A stretch of 63,479 bases of DNA from the NCBI GenBank assembly GCA_945889445.1, contig CAMDBX010000015.1:1-63479 (forward strand), written 5' to 3'. Each line of letters opens with the position of its first letter. Position 1 is the stretch's first letter. The translations under genes and the position numbers were made by a program. A model generated the notes under the pieces. That model worked only from the letters and a program-made list of their open reading frames with translations. It searched no databases and was not told the origin of the DNA. The DNA comes from Rhizobium sp. Q54 (GTDB lineage Bacteria > Pseudomonadota > Alphaproteobacteria > Rhizobiales > Aestuariivirgaceae). This document shows positions 18,747-26,332 of the stretch, in pieces.

Positions 18747-19121
18747 TTAATCGAGAAGGACCACGCTTTCCTGCTCATTGGGGTCCGTCCGGGCGATCAC
18801 CGCCCTGACCGGCTTGTCGGTCGGGTTGTAAGGCTGGTGCGGAACGCCCGCTGGAATGTAGCAGAAGTCCCCCGCCTTGATGACCATGACATACTCGAGA
18901 TTGGGCCCGTGGCGCATCTCGGAATAGCCTTCGAGCACGAAAATCGCCGATTCATGGGCCTCATGGTAGTGTGGCCGGGCCGAGGCACCGGGCGGGATGG
19001 TCACGATATGCATGCAAAGCTTCTCGGAACCTGCCGATTCCGCCGAGATGCCGGAGAAGTAGGATAGCCCCTGCTTCCCGTCAAAGGCTTCCCCGCCGCT
19101 GATGAGCCTGCAGGACGTCAT
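18747..19121 (-). CDS. Cupin-domain protein
   Basis: A small single-domain beta-barrel protein of 124 residues. The metal-binding cupin motif is HYHEAHESAIFVLEGYSEMR, and the second motif contains GDFCYIPAGVPHQPYN, providing the usual His/Glu set. I chose the ATG at 19121 because GGAG precedes it by 8 bases; the frame can be extended to a TTG at 19154. It could be a small-molecule dioxygenase, isomerase or sensor, and its substrate is unknown. It is divergent from alkB. Confidence 0.75.
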   Translation of the reverse strand: MTSCRLISGGEAFDGKQGLSYFSGISAESAGSEKLCMHIVTIPPGASARPHYHEAHESAIFVLEGYSEMRHGPNLEYVMVIKAGDFCYIPAGVPHQPYNPTDKPVRAVIARTDPNEQESVVLLD

Positions 19122-19142
19122 GGCCACAACTCCTCGAAACTC

Positions 19143-19156
19143 GATTGATTTCAATC
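19143..19156. promoter_or_regulatory. Candidate operator in the cupin/alkB divergent gap
   Basis: The 14-bp GATTGATTTCAATC has 6-bp inverted arms (GATTGA/TCAATC) around TT. It lies 22 bp upstream of the cupin ATG and about 50 bp before alkB, a position where a regulator could control both. The spacing does not fit an FNR/FixK box, and I cannot name the factor. Confidence 0.3.
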
Positions 19157-19207
19157 ATGCAGAGAAACGGCTTGCCCGCGCAAGACCGGCAGTGAGAAAA
19201 GCGCCGA

Positions 19208-19810
19208 ATGCAACCCGGACTTCGATGTTTTCCTGGCCGCCTGGAAACTGACGCGCAGCGCCAGTTGTTGGAAAACCTGCGCGGCGCCGTTGCTGACGCC
19301 CCGCTGTTCACCCCCATCATGCCTCGCACCGGCCGGCCCTTCACGGTGCGGATGACCAATCTGGGCGCCCTCGGCTGGGTGTCGGACCGGGCAGGCTACC
19401 GCTACCAGCCCACCCACCCCGAGACGGGCAGGCCTTGGCCAGCCATCCCCGAGGCACTGCTGGAGCTTTGGCGGGCAGTGTCCGGCTATTCCCACGACCC
19501 GGAAGCCTGCCTCGTCAATTTCTACAATTGCGGCGCCAAGATGGGGCTGCACAGGGACGAAGACGAGGAAGACTTCTCGGCCCCGGTCCTCTCGGTGTCG
19601 CTGGGTGACACGGCGGTGTTCCGCATTGGCGGCCCTGAGCGCGGCGGCAAGACGGAGACCCTCAAGCTCGCCTCCGGCGATGTGCTGGTCATGGGCGGTA
19701 CCTCCCGCCTCTGCTACCATGGGATCGACCGGGTCATCGCCGACACCTCAACCCTGCTGAAGGATGGCGGGCGCATCAACCTCACACTCCGACGGGTGAC
19801 CAAGCCATGA
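19208..19810 (+). CDS. alkB: AlkB-type alpha-ketoglutarate/Fe(II) dioxygenase for alkylated DNA/RNA
   Basis: Oxidatively removes methyl groups from 1-methyladenine and 3-methylcytosine in DNA or RNA. The 200-residue protein carries the iron ligands in MGLHRDEDEEDF (HxD) and RLCYHGIDRV (distal His), and the 2-oxoglutarate arginines in GRINLTLRRV. The spacing matches E. coli AlkB, and the substrate-lid region precedes it (LGWVSDRAGYRYQP). Its TGA overlaps the ATG of the following flavin oxidase by 4 bp, so the two are translationally coupled. Confidence 0.9.
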   Translation: MQPGLRCFPGRLETDAQRQLLENLRGAVADAPLFTPIMPRTGRPFTVRMTNLGALGWVSDRAGYRYQPTHPETGRPWPAIPEALLELWRAVSGYSHDPEACLVNFYNCGAKMGLHRDEDEEDFSAPVLSVSLGDTAVFRIGGPERGGKTETLKLASGDVLVMGGTSRLCYHGIDRVIADTSTLLKDGGRINLTLRRVTKP

Positions 19811-21045
19811 GCCATTACGACGTCGCCATCATCGGCGCGGGTGCTGCCGGCCTTGCCGCCGGGTTGAGCCTGCAATCCGCAGGCCGCAGCTTCATCGTGC
19901 TGGAGGCGCGTGACCGGATCGGTGGCCGGGCCTTTACCGACACCACAACCTTGGGCCTGCCCTTCGACTGCGGTGCCCACTGGCTGCATGCAGCAAGCCA
20001 GAACCCCCTCACCACGATCGCCGACAGCCTGGGCTTTGCCTACAACGACAAGATCAGCTGGGCCGACGTCGTCCGCTTGGGCAACGGCGGACCGCTGCCG
20101 GAGGCCGTGCAGGCAGAGGCCGTCGACTACATCGTCGACGTCCTGACGCGTCTTTCGCAAGTGACGGAGGATGTGCCGTTCTCCAGCTATCTCGAACCCG
20201 GCAATCGCTGGAACCCGCTGATGGACCACATCATCGGCCAGATCACCTCGCATGCCCCGGAGAACTGCTCGACCCTCGATGCCGCCCGCTACATCGACGA
20301 AGGCGGCGACTTCCCGGTCAAGGACGGCTATGGCGCGCTGGTGGCGCTCAATGCGGCTGGCCTGCCGGTGACGCTCGCGACGCCTGTCAGCCGCATCGAC
20401 TGGTCCGGACGCCACGTTCGCGTGGAAACGGAACGCGGGACGGTGACGGCGTCTGCCATCATCCTCGCCGTGCCCGTCAATGTGCTGATCGCCGACGGCA
20501 TTCGCTTCGATCCCGCACTTCCGGCAGAACTGGTGCAGGCCTTTCACGACTGCCCGATGGGTGTTTCTGAGAAGCTTGCCATCCTGCTCGACAGACCCAT
20601 CGACGGCTTCGGCCATGTCTATGGCGATGTGATTTTCGAGGATCCGGCGAAGCGGCCCTTCAACCTCCACATCAATCCCTTCGGCCGTCCGCTGCTCATC
20701 TCCCACATGGGCGGCTGCTACGGCGCCGAAATGGAGAAGCTCAGCGACGATGCCATGATGGCGTTGGCCATGGAGGCGATGGTGGAGGCCTTCGGATCAG
20801 GCATGAAGACCCGCGTGGTGAAGACGCTGCGCACCCACTGGGCATCCGACCCCTATGCGCTCGGTGGCTATTCCCACGCCAAGCCCGGCAAGGCGGCGTC
20901 ACGCCTGAAGTTCGCAGAACCGGTGGGCGACCGGATCGTGCTGGCCGGCGAGCATTGCTCGATCCCGTTTTATTCGACGGTCCACGGCGCGCATCTCTCA
21001 GGGATCGCGGCTGCGGAGAAAACGTCAGGTATGTTGCCCTCCTGA
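19807..21045 (+). CDS. FAD-dependent amine oxidase family protein
   Basis: A 412-residue flavin monoamine-oxidase-like enzyme. The N-terminal FAD-binding motif is AIIGAGAAGLAAGLSLQSAG, followed by the second ADP-contact motif LEARDRIGGRAF. The C-terminal FAD motif is near VLAGEHCSIPFYSTVHGAHLSG. No signal peptide is evident. Family members oxidise primary or polyamines, or desaturate other compounds; the substrate is not predictable here. ATGA overlap with alkB places it in that transcription unit, an odd pairing with no obvious functional link. Confidence 0.82.
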   Translation: MSHYDVAIIGAGAAGLAAGLSLQSAGRSFIVLEARDRIGGRAFTDTTTLGLPFDCGAHWLHAASQNPLTTIADSLGFAYNDKISWADVVRLGNGGPLPEAVQAEAVDYIVDVLTRLSQVTEDVPFSSYLEPGNRWNPLMDHIIGQITSHAPENCSTLDAARYIDEGGDFPVKDGYGALVALNAAGLPVTLATPVSRIDWSGRHVRVETERGTVTASAIILAVPVNVLIADGIRFDPALPAELVQAFHDCPMGVSEKLAILLDRPIDGFGHVYGDVIFEDPAKRPFNLHINPFGRPLLISHMGGCYGAEMEKLSDDAMMALAMEAMVEAFGSGMKTRVVKTLRTHWASDPYALGGYSHAKPGKAASRLKFAEPVGDRIVLAGEHCSIPFYSTVHGAHLSGIAAAEKTSGMLPS

Positions 21046-21051
21046 GGCGCG

Positions 21052-21471
21052 TCAGCGGCGCGGAACGGGCTTCATCCAACCGATGATGGCACCCGTGGGG
21101 TCCTGCAGGATGGCGATGCGACCGACCGAGGGCACCTCGAACACCGGCATGCAGAGTTCGGCACCTGCCTCCTGCGCCGCCCGCACATGCGCGTCGAGGT
21201 CATCAACCATCATGTAGGTGAACCAACCGGAGGGGCCACCGGGCTTGCCCGTCATGTCCATGATGCCCCAGACGGGCTTGCCCGTCATGTCCATGATGCC
21301 CCAGACGGGTTTGCCGTCTCTCGTGGCGAGCCAGTAGTTCTGGGCACCATCCCCAAAGGCATCGAAGCCGAGGCCCAGCGTTCTGCCGTAGAAGGACTTG
21401 GCCTTCTCGACCTCGGTCGTCATCAGCTCTGACCAGACGACGGTTCCATTATCGTTCACAGGACCCTCCAT
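21052..21471 (-). CDS. VOC-family protein (glyoxalase-like) with an internal 11-residue duplication
   Basis: A 139-residue vicinal-oxygen-chelate protein. Two beta-alpha-beta modules are visible (VVWSELMTTEVEKAKSFYGR and TYMMVDDLDAHVRAAQEAGA), ending with IAILQDPTGAIIGWMKP. Its enzyme or binding activity is unknown. An 11-residue segment, KPVWGIMDMTG, occurs twice in tandem, from an exact 33-bp DNA duplication at 21241-21306. This sits in the loop between the modules. Translation probably begins at the ATG at 21471, which is preceded by GGAG. It is convergent with the amine oxidase (6 bp apart). Confidence 0.8.
   Translation of the reverse strand: MEGPVNDNGTVVWSELMTTEVEKAKSFYGRTLGLGFDAFGDGAQNYWLATRDGKPVWGIMDMTGKPVWGIMDMTGKPGGPSGWFTYMMVDDLDAHVRAAQEAGAELCMPVFEVPSVGRIAILQDPTGAIIGWMKPVPRR
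21241..21306. repeat. Exact 33-bp tandem duplication inside the VOC gene
   Basis: Positions 21241-21273 and 21274-21306 are identical, and a partial third copy begins at 21307 (GGGTTTGCC). The unit length is a multiple of three, so the frame is kept and 11 residues are duplicated. Perfect identity suggests recent slippage or an assembly error. Confidence 0.9.
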
Positions 21472-21570
21472 GATGATGAGTACTGGAAAATATCACAACC
21501 TTAAGAAATTATCCACCGCCGGATTGTTGCCAGCATCACGGCCGGATGTAACCGTGCCCTCATCGGTGGC

Positions 21571-21602
21571 CAAAAAAACACGCCCGGGACTATGCCCGGG
21601 CG
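21571..21602 (-). terminator. Rho-independent terminator of the hrcA-grpE operon
   Basis: On the minus strand an 8-bp G+C stem (plus 21581-21588 with 21595-21602, 6-base loop) is followed by GTG and seven T residues (plus 21572-21578). It lies 41 bp after the grpE stop. This is the clearest intrinsic terminator in the window. Confidence 0.85.
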
Positions 21603-21643
21603 CGATGAACTGAGATTGGGGACGCGTGGAGCGAGGCCGCGCC

Positions 21644-22195
21644 TTAGTCCTCGGCCTTGGCGACGCCCACCATGGCCGGGCGCAGGCAACGGTCACCGAT
21701 GGCGAAGCCGGACTGCATCTCCTGCACCACCGTGCCGGGCGGATATTCCTTGGTCGGCATCTCGAACAGGGCCTGGTGGACGTTCGGGTCGAACTTGGCG
21801 CCGACCGTCTGGACCTTGCGGATGTTGTAGCGCTGGAAGACGTTGAGCAGCTCGCGTTGCGTCATCTCGATGCCGGTGAACAGGTTCTTGGTTTCCTGGC
21901 TGGCGTCCTCGGCCGGCTTGTGGTCAAGCGCCCTCTGCATATTGTCGGAAACGCTCAGCAGATCCCGGGCGAAATTGGTGGCGGCATAAAGCGTTGCCTC
22001 CGCCTTTTCGCGCTCGCCGCGTTTCCTCAGATTGTCCATGTCCGCGGCGGTGCGCAGCAGCCGGTCCTTGTACTGGGCAGCCTCTTCCCGGAGCCGGGCG
22101 ATCTCGATGTCGCGCTCGTCGAGTTCTTCCACCAGCGCCTCTTCGAGGGCGATGTCGGGGTTCGGCTCGTTGGTGGGGTTCTTGTCTTCGGCCAT
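21644..22195 (-). CDS. grpE: Nucleotide exchange factor GrpE
   Basis: Releases ADP from DnaK in the Hsp70 cycle. The 183-residue protein has an acidic N-terminus (MAEDKNPTNEPNPDIALEEA), a long coiled-coil helix (about residues 20-75, with RLREEAAQYKDRLLRTAADM), and the C-terminal beta domain. That domain carries GAKFDPNVHQALFEMP and the family ending GFAIGDRCLRPAMVGVAK. The ATG at 22195 was preferred; upstream ATGs extend into sequence with no GrpE character. hrcA is 67 bp upstream, and a heat-shock promoter overlaps the hrcA stop. Confidence 0.95.
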   Translation of the reverse strand: MAEDKNPTNEPNPDIALEEALVEELDERDIEIARLREEAAQYKDRLLRTAADMDNLRKRGEREKAEATLYAATNFARDLLSVSDNMQRALDHKPAEDASQETKNLFTGIEMTQRELLNVFQRYNIRKVQTVGAKFDPNVHQALFEMPTKEYPPGTVVQEMQSGFAIGDRCLRPAMVGVAKAED

Positions 22196-22236
22196 GGCTA
22201 AGGGCTTTCCAGTCCTTGGGAATTGAGTGATGGCTG

Positions 22237-22267
22237 CCATATCGGCTGCCCGGGTGCAAAAATCAAG
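22237..22267 (-). promoter_or_regulatory. Candidate RpoH heat-shock promoter for grpE
   Basis: On the minus strand CTTG (plus 22264-22267) is followed after 18 bases by CCGATATGG (plus 22237-22245). One core base differs from the alphaproteobacterial consensus CYTATnT. Spacing is identical to the dnaK promoter at 18689. The element overlaps the hrcA stop codon, so grpE could be induced by heat independently of hrcA. Confidence 0.6.
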
Positions 22268-23354
22268 TGAGGAGCCGCCCGATCGCCTTGGCCGTGTAGT
22301 CGACCATCGGAATGATCCGGGCATAGTTCATGCGGGTGGGGCCGATGATGCCCATGACGCCGACGATCTTTTCCTCGGCATTGCGGAAGGGCGTCACGAT
22401 GATCGAGGAGCCCGACAGAGAGAACAGCCGGTTCTCCGAACCGATGAAGATGCGCACGCCTTCGCCGGATTCAGCGGCTCCCAGCAGCTGCGCCAGCTCT
22501 TTCTTGTTCTCGATGTCCTCGAACAGCTTGCGGATGCGCTCGAGGTCGGCCGCGGCAGTGCCGTTCTCAATGAGATTGGCCTGGCCGCGGATGATCAACG
22601 TTTTGTCGTCAGCCTCCGTCTCACCCGACCATTGCCCGATGCCGGCCTCGACGATGCGGGCCGAGATTTCGTCCAGTTCCGAACGGAGCAGTTGCATCTC
22701 GTCGCGCACGAAGCGCTGAACCTCGTCGATGGTCTTGCCCTGGAAGCGGGTTGAGAGATAGTTCGAGGCCTGCGCGAAGGTGGACGGCGGCAGCCCGCGT
22801 GGCACCTCGATCACCCGGTTTTCCACGCTGGCATCCTCGCCGACGAGGATAACAAGCGCCCGGCCCGGCCCCAGGTTCACGAATTCGATGTGCTTCAGCC
22901 TGGCATTCATCTTGGGCGCAAGGATGACGCCGGCGCAGTGCGACAGTCCCGAAAGCAGCGTCGTCGCCTCGCCCAGCACGTCCTCCACCCGGCGCTGGCG
23001 GTTTGACGCCGCCATCTGCGCATCGATCATCGCGCGCTCGTCGGTGGGCATGGCGCCCACCTCCATCACCGCATCAACGAAGAAGCGCAGGCCCTGCTCG
23101 GTGGGAACACGCCCTGCGCTGGTGTGGGGAGAGAAGATCAGGCCTGCGTCCTCAAGGTCCATCATCACATTGCGGATGGACGCAGGGGAGAGATTGTTCG
23201 GCAGGATGCGCGATATCGTCCGCGAGCCCACGGGCTCGCCGGTGGCGAGGTAGGTGTCCACGAGGCGGCGGAAAATGTCACGCGAGCGCTGGTCGAGCCC
23301 GGCGATGCCGGAGAGCCGCTCCTCGGTGAATGGTTTGGGCGGGATCACACTCAT
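22263..23354 (-). CDS. hrcA: Heat-inducible transcription repressor HrcA
   Basis: Binds CIRCE inverted repeats upstream of groESL-type operons and needs GroEL to fold. The 363-residue protein has an N-terminal winged-helix domain ([45 protein letters not shown]) and the [18 protein letters not shown] motif. A GAF-like domain follows, ending with [34 protein letters not shown] in segments. I chose the ATG at 23354. It lies almost exactly where the sigma-70 promoter would start RNA, and codon 3 is a GTG with a better-spaced GAGG. No CIRCE element was found in this window. Confidence 0.94.
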   Translation of the reverse strand: MSVIPPKPFTEERLSGIAGLDQRSRDIFRRLVDTYLATGEPVGSRTISRILPNNLSPASIRNVMMDLEDAGLIFSPHTSAGRVPTEQGLRFFVDAVMEVGAMPTDERAMIDAQMAASNRQRRVEDVLGEATTLLSGLSHCAGVILAPKMNARLKHIEFVNLGPGRALVILVGEDASVENRVIEVPRGLPPSTFAQASNYLSTRFQGKTIDEVQRFVRDEMQLLRSELDEISARIVEAGIGQWSGETEADDKTLIIRGQANLIENGTAAADLERIRKLFEDIENKKELAQLLGAAESGEGVRIFIGSENRLFSLSGSSIIVTPFRNAEEKIVGVMGIIGPTRMNYARIIPMVDYTAKAIGRLLT

Positions 23355-23360
23355 GGCCTC

Positions 23361-23389
23361 AATGTAGGAATCAACTTGGCTCAGGTCAA
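23361..23389 (-). promoter_or_regulatory. Sigma-70-type promoter for hrcA
   Basis: On the minus strand TTGACC (plus 23384-23389), a 17-base spacer, and TACATT (plus 23361-23366) form a good vegetative promoter. The predicted RNA start is at about 23354, the hrcA ATG itself. The mRNA would then be leaderless or initiate at the GTG two codons later. Confidence 0.55.
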
Positions 23390-23425
23390 TCAAAGGGGCT
23401 AGAAGCCCCCCTTTCAGGACAAGGA

Positions 23426-24148
23426 ATGACCAAAATGCGTCCATCCGGGCGGAAACCAGACGAATTGCGCGCCGTCAGCTTCACCCGTGGCTTCACCCGC
23501 CACGCCGAAGGCTCCTGCCTCGTCCGCTTCGGCGACACGCATGTGCTGTGCACCGCCTCGCTGGAAGAGCGTGTGCCGCCGTGGCTGAAGGGTGGCGGAA
23601 AGGGCTGGGTCACCGCCGAATACGGCATGCTGCCGCGCGCCACCCATGACCGCACGCGGCGTGAGGCCTCCGCCGGCAAGCAGTCCGGCCGCACCCAGGA
23701 AATCCAGCGCCTCGTCGGCCGCTCGCTCCGCGCCGTGGTCGACCTGCCCGCCCTGGGCGAGCGCCAGATCACGCTCGACTGCGACGTGCTGCAGGCCGAT
23801 GGCGGCACCCGCACCGCCGCCATCACCGGCTCCTGGGTCGCGCTCTTCGACTGCCTGAAGTGGATGGAGCAGCGTTCGATGTTCAAGTCCTGGCCGTTGA
23901 AGGACCATGTCGCCGCCATCTCCTGCGGCATCCACAACGGCACTCCGGTGCTCGACCTCGACTACCCCGAGGACTCTTCCGCGGGCACTGACGCCAATTT
24001 CGTCATGACGGGCTCGGGCGGCATCGTCGAGATTCAGGGCACGGCAGAGGGCGAACCCTTCTCCGAGGCCACGCTGGGTGAACTTCTGGCACTCGCCAAG
24101 AAGGGCATCGGCGAGCTCGTGGCGAAGCAGAAGGAAGCCATCGCCTGA
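23426..24148 (+). CDS. rph: Ribonuclease PH
   Basis: A phosphorolytic 3'-5' exoribonuclease trimming tRNA 3' ends. The 240-residue product starts [20 protein letters not shown] and contains [54 protein letters not shown], and the phosphate and metal site [20 protein letters not shown]. These are canonical RNase PH motifs and the length is normal. GGA precedes the ATG at 23426. The stop overlaps the next ATG (TGATG), and the rph-rdgB-hemW order is usual for Hyphomicrobiales. Confidence 0.95.
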   Translation: MTKMRPSGRKPDELRAVSFTRGFTRHAEGSCLVRFGDTHVLCTASLEERVPPWLKGGGKGWVTAEYGMLPRATHDRTRREASAGKQSGRTQEIQRLVGRSLRAVVDLPALGERQITLDCDVLQADGGTRTAAITGSWVALFDCLKWMEQRSMFKSWPLKDHVAAISCGIHNGTPVLDLDYPEDSSAGTDANFVMTGSGGIVEIQGTAEGEPFSEATLGELLALAKKGIGELVAKQKEAIA

Positions 24149-25158
24149 TGCGCGCCACACGGATTCTCGAAACCGCTCTTTACGGCCATGACCTCGACGC
24201 AATGCGCGCCTTCTACGAAGGCGTTCTGGGCCTCGAGGTCTATGAGGCGGTGCCGGGGAAATTCGTGTTCTTCCGCATGGCGGACCAGATGCTGCTGGTC
24301 TTCAACCCCAGCCATTCCTCCACGCAAGACATCAAGGACGGTCCTCCGCCGCATGGTGCTGCGGGCGCAGGCCACCTCTGCTTCCGCGCGCCGGATGGCG
24401 GGCTCGACAGATGGCAGGCCCATCTCGAAGCCAAAGGCGTGGCGATCGAGAAGGTGCTCGACTGGCCGGAGGGCGGCCGCTCCGTCTATTTCCGCGACCC
24501 GGCCGGCAATTCACTCGAATTCGCCGAGGGCTCGCTTTGGGAGTTTCCGCCGATGCGCACGCTGGCCAATGCGAAGATCGTCATCGCCACCCACAACAAG
24601 GGCAAGCTCGAGGAATTCGCCGCACTGCTGAAGCCCTATGGGGTGGAAGCGGTGAGCGCGGGTGCACTCGGGCTGCCCGAGCCCGTGGAAACGGAAAATA
24701 CCTTCGCCGGCAATGCCCGCATCAAGGCGCTGTCCGCCGTGACGGGGAGCGGGCTGATTGCGGTGTCGGATGATTCAGGCCTTTGCGTGGAAGCATTGGG
24801 CGGCGAGCCCGGCGTCTATACCGCCGACTGGGCCGGACCCGACCGTGACTGGAATCGCGCCATGCGGCTGGTGGAAGAAAAGCTGCAGGCCAAGGGTGCG
24901 ACGACGCCCGACGAGCGCCGCGCCTACTTCTCCTGCACGCTCTGCGTCATCTGGCCGGACGGCGAGGAGCGCATCTACGAGGGCCGCGCGCAAGGCACGC
25001 TTGCCTGGCCACCGCGTGGACAACTGGGCCACGGCTACGATCCGATGTTCGTGCCGGATGGCGAGACGCGCACCTTCGCGGAACTCAGCCCCGAAGAAAA
25101 GAACCGCATTTCGCACCGCGCGAAAGCCCTGGAAAAGCTGGTCCGTGACCTCTTCTGA
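24148..25158 (+). CDS. rdgB: Fusion of a VOC (glyoxalase-like) domain with RdgB/HAM1 inosine/xanthosine triphosphate pyrophosphatase
   Basis: One uninterrupted 336-residue frame. Residues 1-132 form a VOC domain (ETALYGHDLDAMRAFYEGVL, FRDPAGNSLEFAEGSLWEF). Residues 136-336 are a complete RdgB, which hydrolyses dITP, ITP and XTP to monophosphates, with IATHNKGKLEEF, ENTFAGNARIKA, AVSDDSGLCVEAL, GYDPMFVPDG and ISHRAKALEKL. RdgB proteins normally begin about where Met136 (ATG at 24553) lies, and GGGAG precedes that ATG by 9 bases. Separate RdgB could therefore also be made. The start overlaps the rph stop, and the hemW start overlaps this 3' end. Confidence 0.85.
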   Translation: MRATRILETALYGHDLDAMRAFYEGVLGLEVYEAVPGKFVFFRMADQMLLVFNPSHSSTQDIKDGPPPHGAAGAGHLCFRAPDGGLDRWQAHLEAKGVAIEKVLDWPEGGRSVYFRDPAGNSLEFAEGSLWEFPPMRTLANAKIVIATHNKGKLEEFAALLKPYGVEAVSAGALGLPEPVETENTFAGNARIKALSAVTGSGLIAVSDDSGLCVEALGGEPGVYTADWAGPDRDWNRAMRLVEEKLQAKGATTPDERRAYFSCTLCVIWPDGEERIYEGRAQGTLAWPPRGQLGHGYDPMFVPDGETRTFAELSPEEKNRISHRAKALEKLVRDLF

Positions 25159-26293
25159 CGCCTTCGGCATTTATGTCCACTGGCCCTTCTGCAAGGCCAA
25201 GTGTCCCTATTGCGACTTCAACAGCCATGTGCGCCACGAGGGTGTGGACGCGCGCTCCTTCGCGAAGGCTCTCGGGACCGAGCTCACGTGGTTCGCTGCG
25301 CGCACACCGGGCCGCACCGTGACCTCCATCTTCTTCGGCGGCGGCACGCCCTCCTTGATGCCGCCGGAAGCGGTGGGCCACGTGCTCGAGACCATTGCCT
25401 CGCTGTGGAGCGTGTCGCCGGATGTCGAGATCACGCTCGAAGCCAACCCGACTTCCATCGAGGCCGAGAATTTTCGCGGCTACCGCGCGGCAGGCGTCAA
25501 CCGCGTGTCAGTCGGCGTGCAGGCGCTGAACGACGAGGACCTGAAGGCGCTGGGCCGCCAGCATTCCTCGGAAGAAGCCATCGCTGCCTTCCGGCTGGCG
25601 GCGAAAATCTTCCCGCGCGTCTCCTTCGACATGATCTATGCGCGTCCGAACCAGACGCCGGAGCAGTGGCGCGCCGAACTCACCCGTGCGCTGGCCGAGC
25701 AGCAGGGCCACATGTCGCTCTACCAGCTCACGATCGAGCCCGGCACGGCATATTTCGATCTTTATGAGCGCGGGCGGCTGGTGACGCCCACAGACGACCG
25801 CGCCGCCGATCTCTATGACCTCACGCAGGAGCTCACCGAGAAGGCCGGGCTCCCGACCTATGAAATCTCGAACCACGCGCGGCCCGGCCAGGAATCGCGG
25901 CACAATTTGCTCTACTGGCGCTATGGCGAATATGCCGGCGTCGGCCCCGGCGCACACAGCCGGCTGGCCGATGGCGAAAACCGCCGCGCGCTGATCGCCG
26001 AGCGCCACCCGGAAACCTGGCGCGAGCTGCTGCGGACACAGGGCCACGGCATGGTTTCGGATTCGGTGGTGCCGCCGGTGGACCAGGCCAGCGAATACCT
26101 GCTGATGGGCATGCGCATTGCCGAAGGGATCGACATGGACCGCTATGCCGCCCTGGCAGGGCGCGAGATCGATTCCTCGAAGCTCGCGGGCATGAAATCG
26201 ATGGGCCTCATCAAGCGCAACGGCCAGCAGCTCATGGCCACAGCTGACGGCCGCAAGCTGCTCAATGCGGTGATTGCGGAACTGGCTTCGTAA
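25145..26293 (+). CDS. hemW: Radical-SAM heme chaperone HemW (HemN-like)
   Basis: A radical-SAM protein that binds heme and inserts it into respiratory enzymes; it is often misannotated as oxygen-independent coproporphyrinogen oxidase. The 382-residue protein has the FeS-SAM motif CKAKCPYCDF at about residues 16-25, preceded by FGIYVHWPF. FFGGGTPSLMPPEA, LEANPTS and RVSVGVQALNDEDLKALGR follow. It lacks the long N-terminal extension of true HemN. The start is taken as GTG at 25145, overlapping the rdgB end by 14 bp; no ATG fits the family N-terminus. Confidence 0.9.
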   Translation: MTSSDAFGIYVHWPFCKAKCPYCDFNSHVRHEGVDARSFAKALGTELTWFAARTPGRTVTSIFFGGGTPSLMPPEAVGHVLETIASLWSVSPDVEITLEANPTSIEAENFRGYRAAGVNRVSVGVQALNDEDLKALGRQHSSEEAIAAFRLAAKIFPRVSFDMIYARPNQTPEQWRAELTRALAEQQGHMSLYQLTIEPGTAYFDLYERGRLVTPTDDRAADLYDLTQELTEKAGLPTYEISNHARPGQESRHNLLYWRYGEYAGVGPGAHSRLADGENRRALIAERHPETWRELLRTQGHGMVSDSVVPPVDQASEYLLMGMRIAEGIDMDRYAALAGREIDSSKLAGMKSMGLIKRNGQQLMATADGRKLLNAVIAELAS

Positions 26294-26332
26294 CATTACG
26301 TTGCCGGGATGGCGCCAAATCTGGCGTGAAGG

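Noticed and set aside
19143-19156. FNR/FixK box
   Set aside because: The arms TTGA and TCAA are separated by two bases rather than the required spacing of a TTGAT-N4-ATCAA site.
23355-23425. Possible CIRCE element for HrcA
   Set aside because: No TTAGCACTC-N9-GAGTGCTAA-like inverted repeat was seen here, before grpE or before dnaK.
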